From Cristatella mucedo (taxonomy: Eukaryota > Bryozoa > Phylactolaemata > Cristatellidae): a stretch of DNA of 64,000 nt. The stretch lies in assembly GCA_009760855.2 (NCBI GenBank), contig WPIO01000166.1, positions 265,001 through 329,000 on the forward strand. Reading direction: 5' to 3'. Shown in pieces: positions 28,205-40,265 of this stretch. Made by a program: the position numbers and the translations under genes. The notes under the pieces are model-generated. The model was not told where the DNA came from, did not search any database, and saw only the letters and a list, made by a program, of their open reading frames with translations. Every line of letters starts with the position of its first letter. Position 1 is the stretch's first letter.

Positions 28205-28967
28205 AATTATAATAATGTACTTGATAAAGCACCCTCAGAGAAATTAATCTCTTTCTGGGGGCTTTACATTTGCTGCAAAGGGAAATGCAATTAAATGGTA
28301 AATAAAACCATGCTTAAAAATAAGCAAAATGAATAACATGGTTAGGGGTGACATGCACAGGGTCAGCATGCAAATGTGGTTAGTGGCAGCATGCACAGTG
28401 TCAGCACGCATAAGGAAGTGAAGGACAAATCACAGGGACCCACTAAATGCTGTCCTAAATAGGTGTGTTTTAAGTTCCTTTTAAATGTGGTCAGGTCAGG
28501 GGATGTTCTGACGCAGGTCGGGAGGGAGTTCCAGGCTTTGGGAGCATACCAACTAAATGCACGGCCTCCAAAGGATTTGAGGTTTTTACAAGGTATTTCT
28601 AGACTGTTGGATTCCGAAAAGCGGGTGGTATGATGCTTGGCCTGATGGGGTAGTATATCTGACAGATAGGCTGGAGCCATAGAATGAAGGGACCTAAAAG
28701 TGAGCGACAAAACCTTGAAGTCAATCCGTTGCTTGACTGGTAGCCAGTGCAGGTCGGCGAGAAGTGGAGTAATGTGGCACCTGCGACGCTCACGACAGAC
28801 AAGCCTAGCTGTGGAGTTTTGCACCAGCTGCAATCGCCTGATCGCACATGCTGGGAGGCCAGTAAGCAGTGAGTTGCAGAAGTCGAGACGAGATGTCACG
28901 AATGCATGGACCAACTTAGACGTGGTATCCTTTTCTAAACAAGCCCGAATTTTAGCAATATTATAGA
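28205..28967 (-). mobile_element. L2-like LINE, RT C-terminal half and 3' end
   Basis: An uninterrupted minus-strand frame of about 180 codons covers the RT C-terminal region (VTSRLDFCNSLLTGLPACAI, LHWLPVKQRIDFKVL, APKAWNSLPTCVR). It runs past the usual stop owing to a small indel near the end. The 3' UTR, stem-loop and tail are intact. 5'-truncated at about 28967. Confidence 0.93.
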
Positions 28968-30514
28968 CGTACGCTATATACGCTATATAAGTATGCTATA
29001 TATTTAGAAATATATAGCGTACTTAGTCTTAAAATAATCTTGGCATTTGAGCCTATTTAAGCTCAAGGTTACGGAGGCGTTGGTTTGCGTTAATGCCGCC
29101 GTTGAACGCGCGAAATCATCAGCTGCTGCCTAATAGACTTCCTAATACACTCGATACGCCAGTGCCTCGTCAACCAGACAACGATTGTTGATGACTGTCG
29201 TCTGAACAGGATATCGTGATCAGTAGTGCAGCTGGCACCGCCGCACTTTCTAGCCCTACGCTGTAAACCCTCGAACCCACTACAAATGGAAATCACAGCA
29301 ATCAACTTGATGATAATTTTAAATTAAGCTGCGACCCACCGGCTCTTCGCAGCATTTGCGCCATTCATCTGAACTGTGATGTATGTCTCTCCCTTGTGCT
29401 AGAATTGTGCGTGAGGGACACGCTATTAAAACGGCGGCGCGAATGATCAGCTAGATTATGACTGATGCTCAGTACTCGTGATTCCTTAATTGTAACAGCT
29501 AGACAGGCATTGATCATGCTATAATCTATGCCCAACGCCGCATACAAATCCGACGCCGTACAGCAGGCAGTTTGAGTTGTGCGTCTGGACTTATCCTAGG
29601 CATATAAGCTGGTTTGAGCTCTACGCCACTGGGCCGTTGATGTATGTCAAGGCCGTTGTTGAACGCCTGTTCCGCCTCCGGAGCTCATCGAGCAGACTTC
29701 TCGACCCGATCGATACGGACTCGCTGTGTAAAGATGTGAGCGTTCTTCGCTTCTGCCGCGCTCCTGCTACTGTCGGCGTAGCTGCTCGCATTTGTGCAGC
29801 ACCCACAAGTCGCTAGCCGTGCTGCAAGGTTCCTGCGTCAACCAGTATGCGTCTGGCGTCGGCTTAGACTAGCCGAGTAACGAGTGCTCTGTTTTCGGTC
29901 TCGACCTGATAGGACGTGGAAGCCACACACCACGTTTTTAGCAGTACTATACAGCTTATTACAACTAGTGCATCAGCTTACATACCAACTGCTTACATTA
30001 GTTAATGGATTTGTATGGCACATCCGCACGCGCACGGAATTCGTACAGCCGGTGCTGGCTTGATATCTATGCTCATGATTTGTAACTCCCGCGTCAGAGA
30101 ACCATCGAGAGAGCCGCTGGAGCAAACCCCAAAAAGCACGACTCGCTTGTGGCCTGTGGTAAAAACAGATAAAAATAAATTAGTCGCCGCTTCCACTGCA
30201 GACATCAGCCACTAGTCAAAATTAATAACTATGAAACTTAACTGTAGGAAAAACCCGATAGAGACTAACTAATATGACCGCTCTGCGGACCTTTCTGCCG
30301 GCCTTGACCTTTCTGCTGACCATGGTTAGCTTGCTAACTCAAAAAAATTAAATCCGTCAACAAGTATTACGCTTGGGCGGCCTCCTCACGGCGGCGTCGC
30401 GCAGGTATTATCTCTGCCCACGCCCTCACTCTGCCATTTGAACGGAAGAAACTGAATGTGTAGAGATGCAGGATTAAAAGCAATTGTAAGTTTAGCACAC
30501 GCGAATGACTTTAA
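28968..30514. other. Intergenic, nothing recognised
   Basis: About 1.5 kb of unbiased composition, with only a short tatatagcgtac repeat at 28970-29025. Open frames are short and show no recognisable domain. Confidence 0.45.
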
Positions 30515-30875
30515 TAAATAATAATGCGTCGTCAGTGTAGCCCCCTAGAGAACCGAACCTCTGTCCAGGCGCTATGCAACTCAAATGACGAAGAGTTCAG
30601 GGCCTGTGGTTAGCAAAACTCCTGGTTGGCAGCATGCAACGACTAGTGCACAGGTGAGAGCCCACAGAAGGAAGCTCGCGGGAGTGAAAAAGACTCGCTC
30701 ACTGGGACGTAAGCTGAAAACTAAGCGAGCGTGACACAGCGAGCGTGACTTTAACTGAGACTTGCATGATGTAAGTCAATTCAAGTGGCGACATAGACCG
30801 CAAGGGAGTTACTAACTTTCAGAGCATACGAACCGAGGTCCTGTTCGCCAAAAATATTTCTATTTAGAATTTGAT
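30515..30875 (-). mobile_element. Diverged L2-like LINE 3' end
   Basis: The tail (aataataatg, gtagccccctagagaaccga) and a distal part (gggagttactaactttcaga, gcatacgaac) align with the minus-strand L2 copies, compared with gggagttccaggctttggga. The middle is strongly diverged. Confidence 0.6.
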
Positions 30876-31324
30876 ATTTATAATTAATTTAATAACTTAA
30901 TGTTTCTATTTAGAGCGAGGATCGGTACGAAGACTAGATGCTGAGGCGCGAGCGGTGGGTGCGATCGAGAGCGTGCGACTGGAAGAGCAAGAGCAAAGGT
31001 CAATGTTGGGTCAAGGCCGGTGCAAGCGAGTGAAGCAAACTGTAGGCTAAAGAGTGGATCTCGAAGTCGGTTCGACGCTCGACAGGGAGCCTAGCCGGTG
31101 CGGCGCGACGTGGCGTGACGTGACGTGCCCGGCTTTCCTGAAAACTCGACCTGTAGTGCCCGCGGGCGTTCGCGTAGTAGCTGCCTCATTGACTTGGTGG
31201 CGCGAAAGAGCTGTCCAATTGGATGAGCCGTTTTCCTTGGCTGTGCTCTTTTTGCTTTGCTATAATTTTGTAACGATGACAAGAATTATTCGTAATACCT
31301 TTACATTATTAGCTATTCGCCGCG

Positions 31325-31475
31325 ATGGCACACTAGGTAAGGCGGTTGCTTTCCTGTTCGATTCCTGCGGTGGGCGATCCTTTATCGCCGCTGCAAGCGG
31401 TTGTGATAGCAGCCGTAAAGGCTCTTCTGTCGCTCTACGAAAAGGAGGCTGTTCAAGCAGCTAGCATTTTCTTCT
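31325..31475 (+). mobile_element. tRNA-derived SINE family 2
   Basis: Starts near gatggcacactaggtaaggc, with B-box-like gttcgattcctgcggtgg, then gcgatcctttatcgccgctg, gtgatagcagccgtaaaggc and aggctgttcaa. Closest to the copy near 17.6 kb. Confidence 0.75.
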
Positions 31476-31529
31476 CGCTATTCCGTATATAGCGTATTTT
31501 GAGAGCGTCGCTCAAAGAGGTCAGCCTCC

Positions 31530-31596
31530 TATATATAATATAATATATAATATGGTTATATAATAGGGTTATATAATAGGGTTATATAATATATAT

Positions 31597-31629
<33 letters not shown>

Positions 31630-31632
31630 CCC
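31530..31632. repeat. AT-rich tandem repeat (gggttatataata)
   Basis: Three copies of a ttatataatagggttata-type unit (period 15-17 bp) followed by (TA)n. Confidence 0.85.
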
Positions 31633-32454
31633 TCGGGTCTTTGCGAGCCGCGAGTTCTTCACCAGATGAGTTGCGCTGAGCTCAGCCGCGGCGTAGTGGT
31701 ACACGATGGCGGCGAGCGCGCTCGCGAACCGCTCTGAAACGCAGGCAACGAGCAACACGAACTGAACGTTGCACCAGCACGTCGCGCTCGTAGTACGGAT
31801 GGAACGTCGGCTGGGGGCGGAACCACGTGATGGCGATGACGCGCCCACAGTTGCACGCACACTCAGGCGTGAGCCGCTGCCGCGCGCGGTCATCGAGTTG
31901 ACATACTTCATCATCTCGTTTGCGCCTCTTGGAAGGAGAAATTCTGCATTTTTCGCGGGTGCTATTGAAATTGGGAACTTCGCGTTTCTGCGGCTACCTC
32001 GAAGCTCGAAGACGGCTGTTGGTCGCACAGGACTGGTCGCACAGGCGAAGGCGAATCGCATGCGTGAGCCCACGTGACTCTGGAACTAAAAAAGAAGCGC
32101 TATTCATGTGCAGTGCCCTCCGAGATAAATTAATCTGTGTCCGCCAGGTTCTTTACATATGCAGCCTCCGCGGAGCTTGAGCCCACGTCATTGCGTTGTT
32201 AATAGCTCGAGCGTCTAAACTAGGGGGTGGGGCGGCGGCGCCTAGGCAGCCCAGGTTAGCCAGCGTCTCTATGAGCAAGCTTGCCTGGTCTGTCGTTGAG
32301 TTAGCAGCCTCTGCGAGTAGTATATCTATGTATGAGCTAGCTACGTATCTGCCTGCGCACGGGCTCGCTTTGCCGAAATCTCTTGCGCAAGGGCGGACGC
32401 TGTGTGCGACTCGCTGTAGTGACTGGTAGCGTTAGCCCCGCCGGCGCGCGCGAC
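31633..32454. other. No supported gene
   Basis: Open frames exist on both strands but lack splice support or domains. A weak L2/SINE tail-like segment (gtgccctccgagataaatta) lies near 32115-32165. Confidence 0.4.
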
Positions 32455-32785
32455 TTAATAATAATAATGCACTTGATAAAGCGCCCCCAGAGAACTTAAT
32501 CTCTTTCTAGGCGCTTTGCATTTGCTGCAAAGGGAAATATAATTGAATGGTAAGTAAAATCATGCTTGAAAAAAAAACAAAATGAATAATATGGTTAGGG
32601 GTGACATGCACAGGGTCAGCATGCAAATGTGGCTAGTGGCAGCATGCACAGTGTCAGCACGCATAAGGAAGGGAAGGACGAATCACAGGGACCCACTATA
32701 TGCTGTCCTAAATAGGTGTGTTTTTAAGTTCTTTTTAAATGTGGTCAGGTCAGGGGATGCTCTGACGCAAGTCCGGAGTGACATA
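32455..32785 (-). mobile_element. L2-like LINE 3' end
   Basis: Minus-strand 3' UTR with both gcatgctgac repeats, intact stem-loop and (TAA)n tail. It contains only the last RT codons and is truncated near 32785. Confidence 0.9.
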
Positions 32786-32888
32786 GATGACTCGTCGTTC
32801 GCCTGGTCGCAGTTCAAAGTTCAGCAAAGTTAAGCATAGTCTAACCATACGAACGACTTGCGCGCGCGCGAACGTGCGCACGAGAGAG

Positions 32889-33030
32889 CCGAGCTGGTTT
32901 GGCCCAGCGATTAAGGTGCTCGCCCCGACCGAGGCCTGGCCGAGGTCGTGGCCTCTCGAGCCCCGTGGCATATGCGAAGCGCTTGAATAGAAATTAAGTT
33001 CTCCTGGGGCACTATTCAAATGAATTATAT
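32889..33030 (+). mobile_element. tRNA-derived SINE family 1
   Basis: The head gagctggtttggcccagcga, ttaaggtgctcgcc shows an A-box. ggtcgtggcctctcgagccc is the B-box region. The tail gcgcttgaatagaaattaag, ttctcctggggcactattc is the L2-like stem-loop, ending in (TA)n. Confidence 0.85.
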
Positions 33031-33664
33031 ATATATATATATATATATACTCTGCGCGCACAGAGGCGTGAGGCAGAAGCAGTAGCCAGCCAACGGCAGA
33101 TGCTGCGGCTGCTTCTGCAGGTGGGAGTAAGGGAGTAAGTTTCGTCTGCTCGGTTCCGCAGCCTCTCCACGACGGACAACTTTTTTGGTTTAGGATGACA
33201 AGCGAGGAATTGATGAGAAAATGAGCACCCTTAAACTGAATTGATTCACATCGCGAAAGCATTCGCGGCGCAAAGATGGTCGCCTTGCAGGGGCTGCGAG
33301 CGACAGAATCTTGTGCTTTTTTTTCGGACCTACGGCTAGGAGCTTGCTGCGACGAACGGCTGCTGGTGCTGCCTAGGACGTCAACGATAACTACGCGCGT
33401 CCGCTTTCTTGCTCTGCATTCATCGGTGCAAGAGTGCCAGGTCTGAGTAGCCGCAGAGACGGAGAAATCGACCGATCGACTGGCAACGTGGCGATGCTGC
33501 AGCTAACGTAAATGCGCCGATGTTACGAACGCTCGCTGAGCTTCCGCTTCCGCTTCCGCGCGCGCTCGCTGCCAGCAGCGGAACGCGGCAGCGGCGAAAA
33601 GAGCTCACGTGACCTAACGTTACGAGTCCGTATCGAAAATGTAGAGAGACCTATTTGACAGCCG

Positions 33665-34565
33665 CAAAATGAGGTACCCCATATTTCAGAGGTTCCTCGG
33701 ATGATCTTTGTCCATTCACATCAATATTCAGGAGTCTCCGACTGAGATAGGATCTGAACCATTGGAATGTAGTGCCAGTAATGCCCAGGTGAGATGAGAG
33801 GCACTCAAGGAGGACTTGATGATCGATAGTATCAAAAATATAGTGATCGATAGTATCTTAGCGACCGATAGCATCTTAGCGACCGATAGAATCGAAAGCT
33901 GCCGAAAGATGGAGCACAACGAGCAGACAGAGACTCGACCTCGATGCCTGCATTTCTAAGTAGGTTTGTCGTACACCCGAAGCAATGCCGACTCTTTGGA
34001 GTGATTAGCTCTAAAACCAGACTGAAACTTACTAGCAGGCTTTGAATTATCAATAAATGATTTAAGCTGGTCTGCCACGACTCGTTCCAGTATCTTTGAT
34101 AGGAACGTAGAAGGGAGACTGGGCGCAAGTTGCTCAAGTTCTCTTGGTAAAGTGTTGATTTCTTGAGAAGTGGCCTGACTACAGCCTTTTTAAAAGGTAC
34201 TACTACCTTTCCCGAGGCTAATGACATATTTATAACATTAGTTATGCATGGCAGTAGTAGATCAATGCATCGTAGGAATAGGGCAGTGAGAATAGGGTCC
34301 AGAGGACTTGTTGTCTTCTTTGATCGGAAAGTGAATTTCAGAACGAGGTCACTAGTGACCTCCTTGAATGTATACATTGAGGTGGTGCTTGAAATTGAGG
34401 GAAAGGATTCCAGGGGGGTGCTGCCATCTTAGGGATGGACTGCCTGATCTTGTAGGTCTTGAAGCTAGAGAAACAGTAAGCTAGGGATCATCACAGGGAT
34501 CACTACGTAAGGAACTAACCTGGGAATGATTAAGGAGATAGCTGATCGTCGAATCATCATTTTTG
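33665..34565 (-). mobile_element. L2-like LINE, internal RT segment
   Basis: Minus-strand fragment of the RT N-terminal and palm region: VTSDLVLKF, SPLDPILTALFLRC, VVRPLLKK, LRPVSLL, then a broken motif A region. Both the 3' UTR and the catalytic DD motif are missing. A 19-bp tandem duplication (gatcgatagtatcttagc type, 33822-33895) disrupts the motif A codons. Confidence 0.85.
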
Positions 34566-35224
34566 GACAAACGGCGGCGGCTGCAGAGGCCATGGCCGGC
34601 CTCAATAGCTGCTCCGGCACCATGTCGTCACTGCCGTGAACTAGAGCAGCAGCCGAGTCGCGAGGGGTGACTCGAGCGAGATGAGATGCTGTGAGAATCC
34701 GCGCGTCGAGGAAACTGGAGATGCGATGACGCAGATCGAGGCCGGGAGGCCGTGTCTCTGCTATGGTTCGTACGTCAAGTCACTTATAAGATTACAGATG
34801 GCAACGAGTTGTAACGCATTCTCTCGAGCCCAAAATGGAAAGTTCGCGAGCCAGAAATGGAGTCTCCGTTTCACTCTCGCGAATGACGATTTCGCACGCC
34901 GTTCCGTAGGGAATTCGCTCGAAGAGAGCGCCAGCGCAGATAGGATTACTCCTCTCGGGACCGCATTAAATTCGATCCGCGCCAACGAGCTAACCAGGTT
35001 AGGCGGACGAATGCCCGGCTGTAGAGGGAGCTGTATTTCCGCCCGAAGCGGCGCACCGAGAGGTGGCCGCTGTCGTCCGACCGAGCACTCGGGCCGCCCG
35101 CGGCGCTCGCGGCGGCGGCGGCCGGCGTCTTGCTTGCAGCTTTGTGGCTAGCGCAGACGGCGAGGGCATTCGCGACATCGCATACGCGCCGCCGCAGCGC
35201 ATGCCCGGGTGCATGTAAGAACGG
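34566..35224. other. No supported gene
   Basis: CpG-rich sequence. An open frame at 34681-35151 has no recognisable domain. Confidence 0.35.
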
Positions 35225-36005
35225 ACGCGTTCGCTCGTGACAGGGATACAGGCATCGCTGGCTGGTTCGTGCATTTGTGTGCGACATCCCGTCTTGACTT
35301 CCGTAACTCACTGCTCGCCGTGTCCGGCCATGAGGAGCTTGCAGTTGATGCAGAACCCTGCTGCTGCAAAAAATGCTGCCAGGTTTGTCTGTTGTGAGCG
35401 TCACGTGATTCTGTCGCGTGAGTCACGTGAGTCTGTCACGTGCCTCGCGAGTCGCGTCTGTCGTGCTCCTTCATCCAGCTTCTTCAGCCACTTCTCACCG
35501 ACTTTCAGTGGCATCCCAACAAGCAGCGTGTTGACTTTGTTTGTGTAACTAACTGGTTCCTCGCTCCTTCGTTCTCTCTCGCTTCACGCGACTACCTATG
35601 CGAATTAACCACGAATCGCTAGGCTAGGCATCGTACCGACTGCTCTTTTGCTTCAGATTATGCAGCTGTGCTTCAATTAGTCCTTAAATCATTTCAGAGA
35701 CCGTGCCTTAAGCTCTTGCGCTGCTGAAACCTAGAATTTCCGTCAGACGGACGTCGCGATATCCACAGACTTGACGACGTTTAAGCCGACTCCAAAAACG
35801 CGCCTGTTCCTCGCGTCACATCATTTGCTTGGTCCACGTGAATAGTCCTTTGGGCTGCGCTGATGTGCAGGCTGACGCAGAGTAATATAAATAATATAAA
35901 CAACGACTGACCATATTGAAATGCTTTCCTTTCGGCATGCCCAAAGTGCCTAGTAAGAGATTTAGTTTTCTGAGGGCTCCATGCAAGCATCCTATTGTTG
36001 CTATA
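35225..36005 (+). mobile_element. Diverged LINE 3' half (different subfamily)
   Basis: Frame-broken RT C-terminal traces (TSRLDFRNSLLAV, QHPNKQRVDF-like) and a tail (gtgcctagtaagagatttag, ttttctgagggctccatgc) show a relative of the L2 elements that is older or of a different subfamily. Confidence 0.65.
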
Positions 36006-37274
36006 TCTTATTGTTTATTATTACAAACATCCTATTGCTTATTGCTCGCACGCGCGAAAAATTGTGGAAAGCCTCTACTTCTGTTCTAGCAAAATGGCGG
36101 GCATGAGTGTCCCCGCTGATCACGTGACCTGGTTGGCGAGCACGCCCCATATAATAAGCTCACCGAAAGGGATGAATAACTGAAAAATTCTTTTTGCGAA
36201 TCTCCGTCGCCTACCAATAGGCAGGCGAGGTAATGGCGTGTTTTACAAGGTACAAGAATTGAGAGCAGTGATACATCTGGCAGACGAGGCACTGGCGTGG
36301 TTTAAATCGTACTAGTCCGATCGTGTTCAGTTCGCGTCGTGCGGTCGTCAGGTGTCGTCCGTCAGACTAGTCACGTGCAGAGTGCCCAAAGAGCCTCGGC
36401 GCCACGGTACTCAAGCCGCCGTCGGTGCTTTGCTGTTCTCCATTTACACTCGACCTCTGGAAGAAGGGATTTGGGCTCGTGAAGAATAGGTCATCACTTT
36501 TATGCTGACGATACTCGCTCGACTCGGCTGTATTTTCTATTTAAATAATTGGAATTAGATGATGGAGTTAAATAATGGCGATAAAAATTAATGGAATAAT
36601 GGAAATAATTGAATTAAATAATCGGCTGCCGAAAACGCAGCAGCAGCGACCGACGGCGCACGAGACGGACGATCTGGCAGCTCAGCTTTTCCTACCCGCC
36701 GGCGAGCTCGCCGGCGGGTAGGAAGCACGCCGGCTGAACGGTACCCGATCGACAGCGCTCGCAGCCCTGACGGGCGCGCCCATACCGCGCTGCTGCCTCG
36801 GCGCGCGGCGCACACCGGAAGCGCTCGCTGTCCTGCCGGCTGGCCGGCGGCTCTTCTCTGCGTCCGACCAGAACTTGGAGCAGCTCAGGGCTGCTTGCTC
36901 TGCTGGCTGGCTGGCCAACTCACCAAAAGAGCGAAGACACACTCAAAGAGTGCAGTTTTCAAATAAATTTATTGAATAAACTTACCATTTGAGTTTATTT
37001 ATAAACCTTGATATTATTAATAATTATTTATTTATTAACGAGTTTATTAACCATTTTATTTTAATTTTATTATAAGTTTATAAATAAACTCAAACGATTA
37101 TTTGCGTCAATATGGTTATTGACTCAACGAGTGACTTGCACACACTTGATCCTGTAATTCGGCAAATTTCCTCAAACTAAACGGCGGTAAAACAGAACAG
37201 ACGCCCCGAGCGCGTCTCAGGACCGGAAAGCTTCGTTGGCTCTTCTAATAGCTGACGCTATTGTGCGACCATCC
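36006..37274. other. Intergenic, nothing recognised apart from the palindrome
   Basis: AT-rich stretches at 36530-36620 and 36955-37100, and CpG-rich sequence between them. No supported gene. Confidence 0.4.
36689..36724. repeat. 36-bp perfect palindrome
   Basis: Each half is ttcctacccgccggcgag and its reverse complement, meeting at gagctc with no spacer. No gene or transposon is recognised around it. Confidence 0.95.
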
Positions 37275-38055
37275 CCTATATCTATGATATTGCTAAAATT
37301 CGGGCTTATTTAGATAAGGATACCACATCTAAGTTAGTCCATGCATTCATGACATCCCGTCTCGACTTCTGCCACTCACTGCTTACGGGCCTACCGGCAT
37401 GTGCAATCAGGCGATTGCAGCTGGTGCAAAACTCTGCAGCTAGGCTTGTCTGTCGTAAGCGTCGCAGTTGCCACATTACTCCACTTCTCGCCGACTTGCA
37501 CTGGCTCCCAGTCAAGCAACGGATTGACTTCAAGGTTTCGTCGCTCACTTTAAGGTCCCTTCATTCTATGGCTCCAGCCTATCTGTCAGATTTACTACCC
37601 CATCAGGCCAAGCATCGTACCACCCGCTTTTCGGAATCCAACAGCCTAAAAATACCTTGTACAAACCTCAAATCCTTTGGAGACCGTGCATTTAGTTCGT
37701 ATGCTCCCAAAGCCTGGAACTCCCTCCCGACCTGCGTCAGAACATCCCCTGACCTGACCACATTTAAGGAACTTCAAAACACACCTACTTAGGGCAGCAT
37801 TTAGTGGGTTCCTGTGATTCGTCCTTGATGTGCTTATGCGTGCTGACACTGTGCATGCTGCCACTAACCACATTTGCATGTTGACCCTGTGCATGTCACC
37901 CCTAACCATATTATTCATTTTGATTGTTAATCAGGCATGATTTTACTCATCATTCAATTGCATTTCTCTTTGCAGCAAATGTAAAGCGCCTGGAGAGAGA
38001 GATTAAGTTCTCTGAGGGCGCTTTATCAAGTGCATTATTATTATAATTATTATAA
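37275..38055 (+). mobile_element. L2-like LINE, RT C-terminal half and 3' end
   Basis: 5'-truncated within LAKIRAYLDKDTTSKLVHAF. The frame is open for about 147 codons through TSRLDFCHSLLTGLPACAI, LHWLPVKQRIDF and APKAWNSLPTCVR, then frameshifted near its end. 3' UTR, stem-loop and ATT tail are intact. Confidence 0.93.
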
Positions 38056-38229
38056 GTTTTGAAAACTTTGTTAAGAAGACTACTTCAACAGCTAGCCGCA
38101 GCGTTTGATCCCTGTCTACGATTAGGAGCTGTCGTCCGCGGCGGTTTGCAAAACACATTACTAGCTCCTTGGTTCTGTCTCGGCTAGATTATTTTGGCTG
38201 AGCTGCCAAAAAAGCCACTTGGCAGCTGC

Positions 38230-38830
38230 AGCTGGCAATGAATATGAATGCAAGGATTTGAGTTCACAAATCCCAGATGTTTGATCATACATATCCTTTG
38301 CTGAAAGCGCTTGGATGGCTACCAGGTGATCAACGGATACAGAGCAAAGTTCTTACGCTGACCCACAAGGCCAAGGCCACGTTTTGGCTCCTCCATACCT
38401 AGCTGAGCTGCTGCACCAGTTTCAGCCTCCACGTGCCTTCCGGTCCTGCATGGACAATAAATTAGCTGTTCCATTCTTTTGCTTAAAGACAGTTAGCGAC
38501 AGAAGCTTTAGCTCTGCAGGTCCTAGGCCGTGGAACTAGCTTCCACAATTCTTACGCAACTACAACCACTCTCCTACGGCTCACTCTTTTCAGCGGTCCT
38601 GAGCTGCTACTTCCATGCTACTCACTCACCTCAACTACTCTCCTGACTCTGCTATGCTTCTCACTTTCTCTTTGCTGCGTGAGACGAAGTAACTACTGAA
38701 TGAGTACAGAAAGCCACTTAGGCTTGTAGTGCGCAATGCAAGACTCTTCTTCGTAACACTCGCATAGTATTTGTGGTTTTGTGAAGTTTCAGACGGAGAT
38801 ACATTACACTCCGACGCATAGATCTTCTGC
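38230..38830 (+). mobile_element. Second LINE family, 3' end
   Basis: Degraded RT C-terminal codons (LGWLPGDQRIQSKVLTLTHK) are followed by a 3' region unlike the main L2 family. About 38597-38830 of this is repeated at 39938-40150. Confidence 0.6.
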
Positions 38831-38902
38831 TGCCGTGCGTAACTAAAATAACAAATATTTCCTTAGCCTCAGGTAGAGCTCTTAGCCTCAGCACTCTTAG
38901 CC

Positions 38903-39937
38903 TCAGTTGTGTACCAGCTGCAAGCACCTGATTGCACATGCCCGTAGGCCAGTAAGCAGTGAGTTACAGAAGTCAAGACGGGATGTCACAAATGCACGGG
39001 CCAACTTACACGTGGTATTCTTATCTAAACAAGCCCAAATTTTATCAATGTTATGTAGCTGAAAGTAGGCAGATTTGACTGTGGAGCTGATGCGGTCGTC
39101 TAAGGAGAGGTCACTTTGGAACATGACACCTAGATTTCGAGCTGATTCAACTGGAGATATGCCGGGGGAGCAAATTTTGAGCGTCAGCCTTTCCAATTTG
39201 TGAATCACACTGGGTTTTCCCATAACTAGTAAGTTAGTTTTATCATCGTTTAGTTTTAGAAAATTTGCTGACATCCATGTGCGGATGTCATCAGTACATG
39301 CAGCAAGTGAGTTGAGAGAATTCGAGGTGCTCGAAGGCTGAGAGGGATCAAAGAAAAGGTACAACTGAGTGTCATCCGCATTGAAGTGAAAGCCTAGACT
39401 GTGCGTGGCAAGCACATCAGCAAGAAGGAGAGCATAAACCGTGAAAAGAAACGGACCTAGCACGCAGCCCTGATGCATATTTCCATATTTCCTATATACT
39501 ATATACTATATACTATATACTATATATAGTATATATATATATATATATACTATATACTATATACTATATATTTCCATATTTCCTATATACTTTTCCATAT
39601 TTCCTAGGTACTTCAGATGATCTTTGTCCATTCACGTCAATACTCTGGAGTCTTTCACTGAGATAGGACCTGAACCTTGTGCAGAGCAGAGCCAGTGATG
39701 CCCAGGCGAGATGAGCGGCGCTCTAGAAGAACTTGGTGATCGATGGTATCAAAAGTTGCCGAAAGATCGAGCTAATCAAGCAGAGACACTCTACCCATGT
39801 CTGCATTCCTAAGTAGGTCGTCGTACATTCTAAGCAATGCTGATTCTGTGGAGTGATTAGCTCTAAAGCCAGACTGGAACTTACTAGCAATGTTTGCAGT
39901 TTCAATATATGAGTTCAGCTGGTCCGCCACGACCCGT
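38903..39937 (-). mobile_element. L2-like LINE, internal RT segment
   Basis: Minus strand. From QLNSYIETANIASKFQSGF through motif A (degraded), then after a TA-rich interruption at 39480-39600 (tatatac units) from GCVLGPFLFTVYALLLADVL through FNADDTQLYLFF to AIRCLQLVHN. The catalytic FNADD is present. The 5' part and the 3' UTR are missing. Confidence 0.88.
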
Positions 39938-40155
39938 TCCTGAGCTGCTACTTCCATGCTACTCACTACCTCGACTGCTCTGCTGACTTTGCTATGCTTC
40001 CTACCTTCTCTTTGTTGAGTGAGATTAAGTCTGTTGGCTACCGAAATCGTACCGAAAGCCGCTTAGGCTGTGAGTGCGCTACAAAAACTCTCCTGCGTAA
40101 CACCCACATAGTCTTTATGACTTCGCGGAGTTACAGACGGAGACACATTGCTTTA
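39938..40155 (+). mobile_element. Second LINE family 3' end, direct repeat of 38597-38830
   Basis: Begins cctgagctgctacttccatg, as does the left copy, and aligns over about 210 bp with scattered substitutions and indels. The two copies flank the minus-strand L2 fragment. Confidence 0.75.
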
Positions 40156-40160
40156 CAATG

Positions 40161-40265
40161 CCGGCGTGCAGTGGTCACGTGGCTCGCCTTGCAAACTATT
40201 CTGGCATGCAGTGGTCACGTGGCTCGCCTTGCAAACCATTCTGGCGCGCAGTGGTCACGTGGCCC
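40161..40265. repeat. 40-bp tandem repeat with CACGTG boxes
   Basis: About 2.5 copies with a 40-bp period. Each copy contains gcagtggtcacgtggc, so three CACGTG boxes are spaced exactly 40 bp apart. Confidence 0.9.

Noticed and set aside
31582-32073. 163-codon minus-strand frame, and an alternative frame with ECACNCGRVIAITWF
   Set aside because: No domain recognised, the frame ends in a TA microsatellite, and no consistent splice sites were seen.
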